From contig NZ_WVID01000012.1 of NCBI RefSeq assembly GCF_010091925.1, forward strand, positions 212,506 to 276,505: a DNA stretch of 64,000 nt, written 5' to 3'. The notes under the pieces are model-generated. The model did not search any database. It saw only the letters and a program-made list of their open reading frames with translations, and had not been told where the DNA came from. Below are positions 60,645 to 64,000 of the stretch, one piece after another (the stretch's first letter is position 1; every line of letters starts with the position of its first letter). The DNA comes from Nostoc sp. B(2019). Its GTDB lineage: Bacteria > Cyanobacteriota > Cyanobacteriia > Cyanobacteriales > Nostocaceae. Made by a program: the position numbers and the translations under genes.

Positions 60645-62438
60645 TCAAATAAAAATTGTTACACGTAGCAGGGCAACGCCGACATCTAACATCCAAAAGC
60701 CAAAGTGAAGTATAGAATTAGAGGCTTTTTTCTGAATTTGAAAAAGTAGAATCTTGTTGCGATCGCTACCAAGCACTTGTGCTAATTCGGTTGGGCCGAG
60801 GGACTCGATGAGACTTAAACCAAGAGACTTAGTAGAAATACTTTGAGTGTAAGCGGCGTTGAGGTAGGGGATGTATTTTGATTTTCCTGCGACATAAGTT
60901 TGGAAAAAAGGCAAACTCAAAACATTCATGTAACGACGCGCTTGGGAAGCATCACCAATCATATCCGCAGGTAATGCTACTTGCTGATTTGCAGGATTTC
61001 CATTACCAATGGTGGAAAAGTGAGTACCACCCACAAGCATCACGAGATACTTTTGTGAATTAACAAACCAGGAGAAAGGTAAAATTTGTTCGTATAAAGC
61101 TGGTGCTACAGTATCATCACTACTACCGACGATCATCACTGGAGTTTTAATTTGGCTTAAGCCAGCTTTGCCGAAAATAGAGCTAGTAATTGGATTAACT
61201 GCGATCGCAGCCTTCACTCTCTCATCCCGCAGATTATACTCCTTGCCGGTCTTACTAATGCTCAATTCCAAAGCCCGACACTGAAGCAGTAAAGACATAT
61301 TCCAGCTATCTTGAAGTGCCTCTGGTTGACAATCTTGTTCTAGCTGCTCAAAGTTTATCTTAGCGCCTGCTAAGGCTAAAGCTGTGTAACCGCCAAGGGA
61401 TTGACCAAATACGCCAACTTGTTGCAGATTTAACCGACCTTTAAACCGTGAATCAGAGCGGTTACTCTTTTCTAGTTTATCTAGTATGTATTTCACATCT
61501 AAAGGTCGGTCTTTAAATTCACCTGGTTCTGCTACTTCATTAGCGCTTCCATTCAGTAAGGAACGCAATTGTTTAGCATCACTACCCGGATGATTGGGAA
61601 CGACGACAGCAAATCCGTGGGAAGCTAGGTGAGTGGCTAAATATTGAAAGTTGCTGCTGTCTAAACCCAAACCGTGAGAAATCACAATTACGGGTGTAGA
61701 AGTTTTGATATTGGGAACGTAAACATCAGTTAATAAAAGCCGATTGCGTGTCAAGTCAAAAAACTTTAGTATATATTTCTGCGACTTAAACTGTCCCTGA
61801 CTTCGTAAATCTGGTAATTGCGATAAATTTGGTTGGGGGATGGTAGCAGCTTCTATCTTTGACTTTTGAGAAACAGTTGCGATCGCTCGGTTGGTTTCAT
61901 TGACAAGTTTCTCAAGTTCCCCAGCTATTTCTAAACTCTGCAATAAATCTAGGTGAATGCTGTTGGTGGGATATTTACGCAACACATTCAAAAGCGTTAA
62001 GCCTCCTGATTCGGCTGAAGCTAATATCAGTGCTGCTCGTAAGGCATAAAAACTGGGTTTTGTTTGACGAGATTTGGTTTTAATTACTTGCGTCAATCGA
62101 CGCAGTAAAAATTCTCCTTGAGGTGTGTAGAGAAATTGCGAAACTACTACCGGACTAACTTTTACAGGACTGAGTAGAATTCGGCGCAATTCCTGAATTT
62201 TTTGAAGTGGCAAATACTGTTGATAAGCTGCCAAATCGTCATCAATTACACCTGTTTTGGCGTAGTTCTCTAAAGCATTAACTGAAATGGAAAGCTCTAG
62301 AGCAGAATAAGATGCATAAATATGCTCTGCTGCCATCACAGAATTACTGTTTCCCAACGTTGGCAGCAACATTGAAAGAACCAGTAACAGAGAATTTTTT
62401 CTCAGAGTACTGGCCCAATTACCAAACAAACTATTCAT
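60645..62438 (-). CDS. DUF1400-containing alpha/beta hydrolase
   Basis: 597 residues. A signal peptide (SLLLVLSMLLPTLGNSNSVM, cleavage near AAE) is followed by the cyanobacterial DUF1400 domain (residues ~40-170; YSALELSISVNALENYAKTG). An alpha/beta-hydrolase domain then has HGLGLDSSNFQYLATHLASH (oxyanion region), nucleophile elbow GVFGQSLGGYTAL near 345, and the His-containing LVGGTHFSTIGNG near 510. It is probably a periplasmic esterase or lipase-like enzyme; the substrate is unknown. The last ~25 residues (LHFGFWMLDVGVALLR...) read through a dispersed repeat and look non-native. Confidence 0.88.
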   Translation of the reverse strand: MNSLFGNWASTLRKNSLLLVLSMLLPTLGNSNSVMAAEHIYASYSALELSISVNALENYAKTGVIDDDLAAYQQYLPLQKIQELRRILLSPVKVSPVVVSQFLYTPQGEFLLRRLTQVIKTKSRQTKPSFYALRAALILASAESGGLTLLNVLRKYPTNSIHLDLLQSLEIAGELEKLVNETNRAIATVSQKSKIEAATIPQPNLSQLPDLRSQGQFKSQKYILKFFDLTRNRLLLTDVYVPNIKTSTPVIVISHGLGLDSSNFQYLATHLASHGFAVVVPNHPGSDAKQLRSLLNGSANEVAEPGEFKDRPLDVKYILDKLEKSNRSDSRFKGRLNLQQVGVFGQSLGGYTALALAGAKINFEQLEQDCQPEALQDSWNMSLLLQCRALELSISKTGKEYNLRDERVKAAIAVNPITSSIFGKAGLSQIKTPVMIVGSSDDTVAPALYEQILPFSWFVNSQKYLVMLVGGTHFSTIGNGNPANQQVALPADMIGDASQARRYMNVLSLPFFQTYVAGKSKYIPYLNAAYTQSISTKSLGLSLIESLGPTELAQVLGSDRNKILLFQIQKKASNSILHFGFWMLDVGVALLRVTIFI

Positions 62439-62759
62439 CGCTCAACTGTTTCAGTGGTATTGTTTCGCGAGGCGTTGGTGGTAGTTATTCTGACACCCTG
62501 CTTAGTTTATTTAATATTATTCGCCTCAAAAGTAAGGATTTGTTTTGAGTTTTTTCTCTATTAGCTACAATGTCAAAACTTTAATGCAATATAGGAACAC
62601 AGATAGGCAAAGTCTCCATTTGGAAAAGAATTGACTTTAGTAGCTTGCTTTTACTGTGAAATCATAACAAATAAAAAAATACCCTGCCTCAGTATTTATA
62701 ATGTAGCTTTGAATAGGAAAAAAATCACTGAGTAAAAACTAGTAATTTTTCTAAAATAA
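62439..62759. other. 321-bp intergenic region
   Basis: Downstream of the EamA gene and upstream of the hydrolase on the minus strand. I see no clear terminator, repeat or RNA. Confidence 0.55.
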
Positions 62760-63689
62760 TTACAATCGTTCAGCTTTTCCCAAAGCGATCGCCATTGAAC
62801 CTGCTACCACTAAAACCGCTCCAAATATTCCTATTAATGTTAAGTGTTCTGGTGGAATTAAAGAAGGTGTAATTACTGATACAATTTCAATTGATATTAA
62901 AGTAACAATGGGAGCTAAGGCTAATACTGCACTCACCCGCGAAGCTTGCCAATGTTCTAATGACTCGGCGAAAGCACCGTAAGCTATTAGAGTATTTAAA
63001 GCACAGAAAAGCAACATTCCTAAATGCAAAGTATCAAGTATAAAAATTGATTTTACGCTGGCGAGAGGAGTGAATAATAAAGCACATCCTCCATAAATAA
63101 TTAGCATGATGCTCGCAGAAGATAAAGATTGTAATAACTGCTTTTGTGCTAATGCATAAATGGCCCATGCTAATGCTCCTAGAGCAATTAAAATACTACC
63201 TAAGATATATGTGCTATGTGCTGTAATTAAATTCGTCAGTTGTTCCCGAAAAAATAAGAGATAACCCAAGGTCAGTATACTTACACCAATCCATTGATAC
63301 AGCCGATAACGTTCTTTAAAAATTACTAAGCCTCCCAAACCCAATAAAAGGGTGGATAGCTGAATGAGAACTTCAGCATTAGCAGGGGATGTAAGTGCTA
63401 AACCTTGCATAAAAAGGAGATAATTACTTGCTAAGAAGATTGTTGCGATCGCCAACAACTTCCAAGAGTTAGAACGTAATTGTTCTAGCTTGGGTAATTG
63501 ACCGCGTACCCCTAAGTACACAGCAAGTAACGCAAACGATACCAAAAAGCGAAACCAGATGATGGTATAGACATCAAGCACTTGCAGCGTTACCGTCAAG
63601 GCGATCGGTAGAATTCCCCACAAGAAGACCGTCAACAGCGATAACGCTAGCCCTAAACGCCAGCGACCAGAACTTTGATGTAGTGACAT
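62760..63689 (-). CDS. EamA/DMT family transporter
   Basis: 309 residues with ten hydrophobic segments in two EamA repeats: LGLALSLLTVFLWGILPIAL at the N-terminus, SPANAEVLIQLSTLLLGLGG near 115 closing repeat 1, LGALAWAIYALAQKQLL near 170 opening repeat 2, and SAVLALAPIVTLISIEIVS near 255. It belongs to the drug/metabolite transporter superfamily of inner-membrane exporters of amino acids or other small metabolites; the substrate is not predictable. A hairpin terminator lies beyond its start side (63743-63773), probably serving a gene outside the window. Confidence 0.9.
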   Translation of the reverse strand: MSLHQSSGRWRLGLALSLLTVFLWGILPIALTVTLQVLDVYTIIWFRFLVSFALLAVYLGVRGQLPKLEQLRSNSWKLLAIATIFLASNYLLFMQGLALTSPANAEVLIQLSTLLLGLGGLVIFKERYRLYQWIGVSILTLGYLLFFREQLTNLITAHSTYILGSILIALGALAWAIYALAQKQLLQSLSSASIMLIIYGGCALLFTPLASVKSIFILDTLHLGMLLFCALNTLIAYGAFAESLEHWQASRVSAVLALAPIVTLISIEIVSVITPSLIPPEHLTLIGIFGAVLVVAGSMAIALGKAERL

Positions 63690-63742
63690 TCAAATATCGT
63701 AACCAAAGTAGGGCTAGTCATGCCCACGTTAGCACCTTCATA

Positions 63743-63773
63743 AAAAACCACGCCCCTAGTGAGCGTGGTTTTT
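63743..63773. terminator. bidirectional rho-independent terminator
   Basis: Eleven-bp stem AAAAACCACGC/GCGTGGTTTTT with a nine-base loop; flanked by A and T runs so it can act on either strand. Confidence 0.8.
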
Positions 63774-63941
63774 GAGTATGGGGAAAAGTAAGCAGATGCC
63801 ATATCACCCAAGCAGGGGGGCGGCTTTCCTCCTCATTCACAAGGGGATGAGGCTTAGCGCTGCTTTCATATTAAAGTCAATATTTAAGGCTAGAACACCG
63901 ATTCAGTATTCAAGATAGGGGCAAGAAAAACCGATTATTTC

Positions 63942-63970
63942 GTAGAGACGTTGCAATGCAACGTCTCTAC
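63942..63970. repeat. GTAGAGACG palindromic element
   Basis: 29-bp palindrome GTAGAGACGTTGCA-A-TGCAACGTCTCTAC, identical in core to the copy at 31304-31334. Confidence 0.9.
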
Positions 63971-64000
63971 AGTCAACGATAATTGGTCGTTTTACCGAAA

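Larger units (their letters stand above)
63690..64000. other. intergenic region to the window edge
   Basis: Holds a strong terminator (63743-63773), a GC-rich segment with a CCTCAT/ATGAGG hairpin (63826-63852) and a GTAGAGACG palindrome (63942-63970). No gene supported. Confidence 0.6.

Overview
The window looks like chromosome from a filamentous, heterocystous-type cyanobacterium (Nostoc/Anabaena-like). The evidence is: photosynthesis genes (psaE, psb28, ndhO, petJ, a Ycf66-like protein); a phytochrome with its response regulator; cyanobacteria-only families (DUF3134, DUF1400, PAP/fibrillin); very many GCGATCGC (HIP1) octamers; and a dense load of small dispersed repeats. No rRNA, tRNA, CRISPR array or intact insertion sequence was recognised.

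Layout. 0-2.7 kb: a truncated P-loop ATPase and a small winged-helix-like partner, then a lipoprotein and an acidic protein made of 20-residue repeats. 2.8-11.2 kb: housekeeping and photosynthesis genes (mdh, ndhO, mutM, psaE, PAP/fibrillin, DUF3134, mraY, moaB, psb28, dtd, a CobW-type metallochaperone). 11.3-21.6 kb: cysS, a TldD/TldE-type pair, a short Ycf66-like protein, a DivIVA-like coiled-coil protein overlapping coaD, lgt, cobM, an MIF-like tautomerase and rlmN. 21.8-27.1 kb: a PadR regulator with a membrane partner, a Gln-rich secreted protein, a small gene broken by a stop codon, and an AT-rich three-gene polysaccharide cassette. 27.1-36.3 kb: anmK, then a Kdp potassium-ATPase cluster (kdpA, kdpB, a KdpF/KdpG-like subunit, kdpC, a short kdpD). 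kdpD is frameshifted by an 85-bp repeat, and a molybdopterin oxidoreductase gene sits in opposite orientation between kdpC and kdpD. 37.5-49 kb: a large secreted DUF4347/FG-GAP/Calx-beta/RTX protein, priA, a group 2 sigma factor, a GNAT enzyme, petJ, a TPR protein and an orphan double-glycine leader peptide. 49-55 kb: a TonB-dependent receptor, a repeat-rich interval with seven 21-bp tandem repeats and a MITE-like element, a plasmid-type ParA/MobD-like ATPase, truB and a membrane protein. 55.4-60.3 kb: a light-signalling locus on the minus strand (phytochrome, response regulator, hybrid kinase). 60.6-63.7 kb: a DUF1400 alpha/beta hydrolase and an EamA transporter.

The strongest cross-cutting signal is the activity of small repeats. 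Palindromic GTAGAGACG elements recur between genes, once nested in themselves and once supplying a stop codon. Inverted copies of a ~72-bp repeat flank the ndhO-mutM-psaE block. MITE-like elements with terminal inverted repeats occur, one carrying a nested insertion. Repeat-like segments sit in frame inside anmK, priA, mutM, the hybrid kinase, the response regulator and the phytochrome, and one out of frame breaks kdpD. No obviously new multi-gene system is complete in the window. The best leads are the ATPase/winged-helix pair cut by the left edge, the orphan leader peptide at 48.5 kb, and the phytochrome with a Cys-Cys pair at its chromophore-attachment position.
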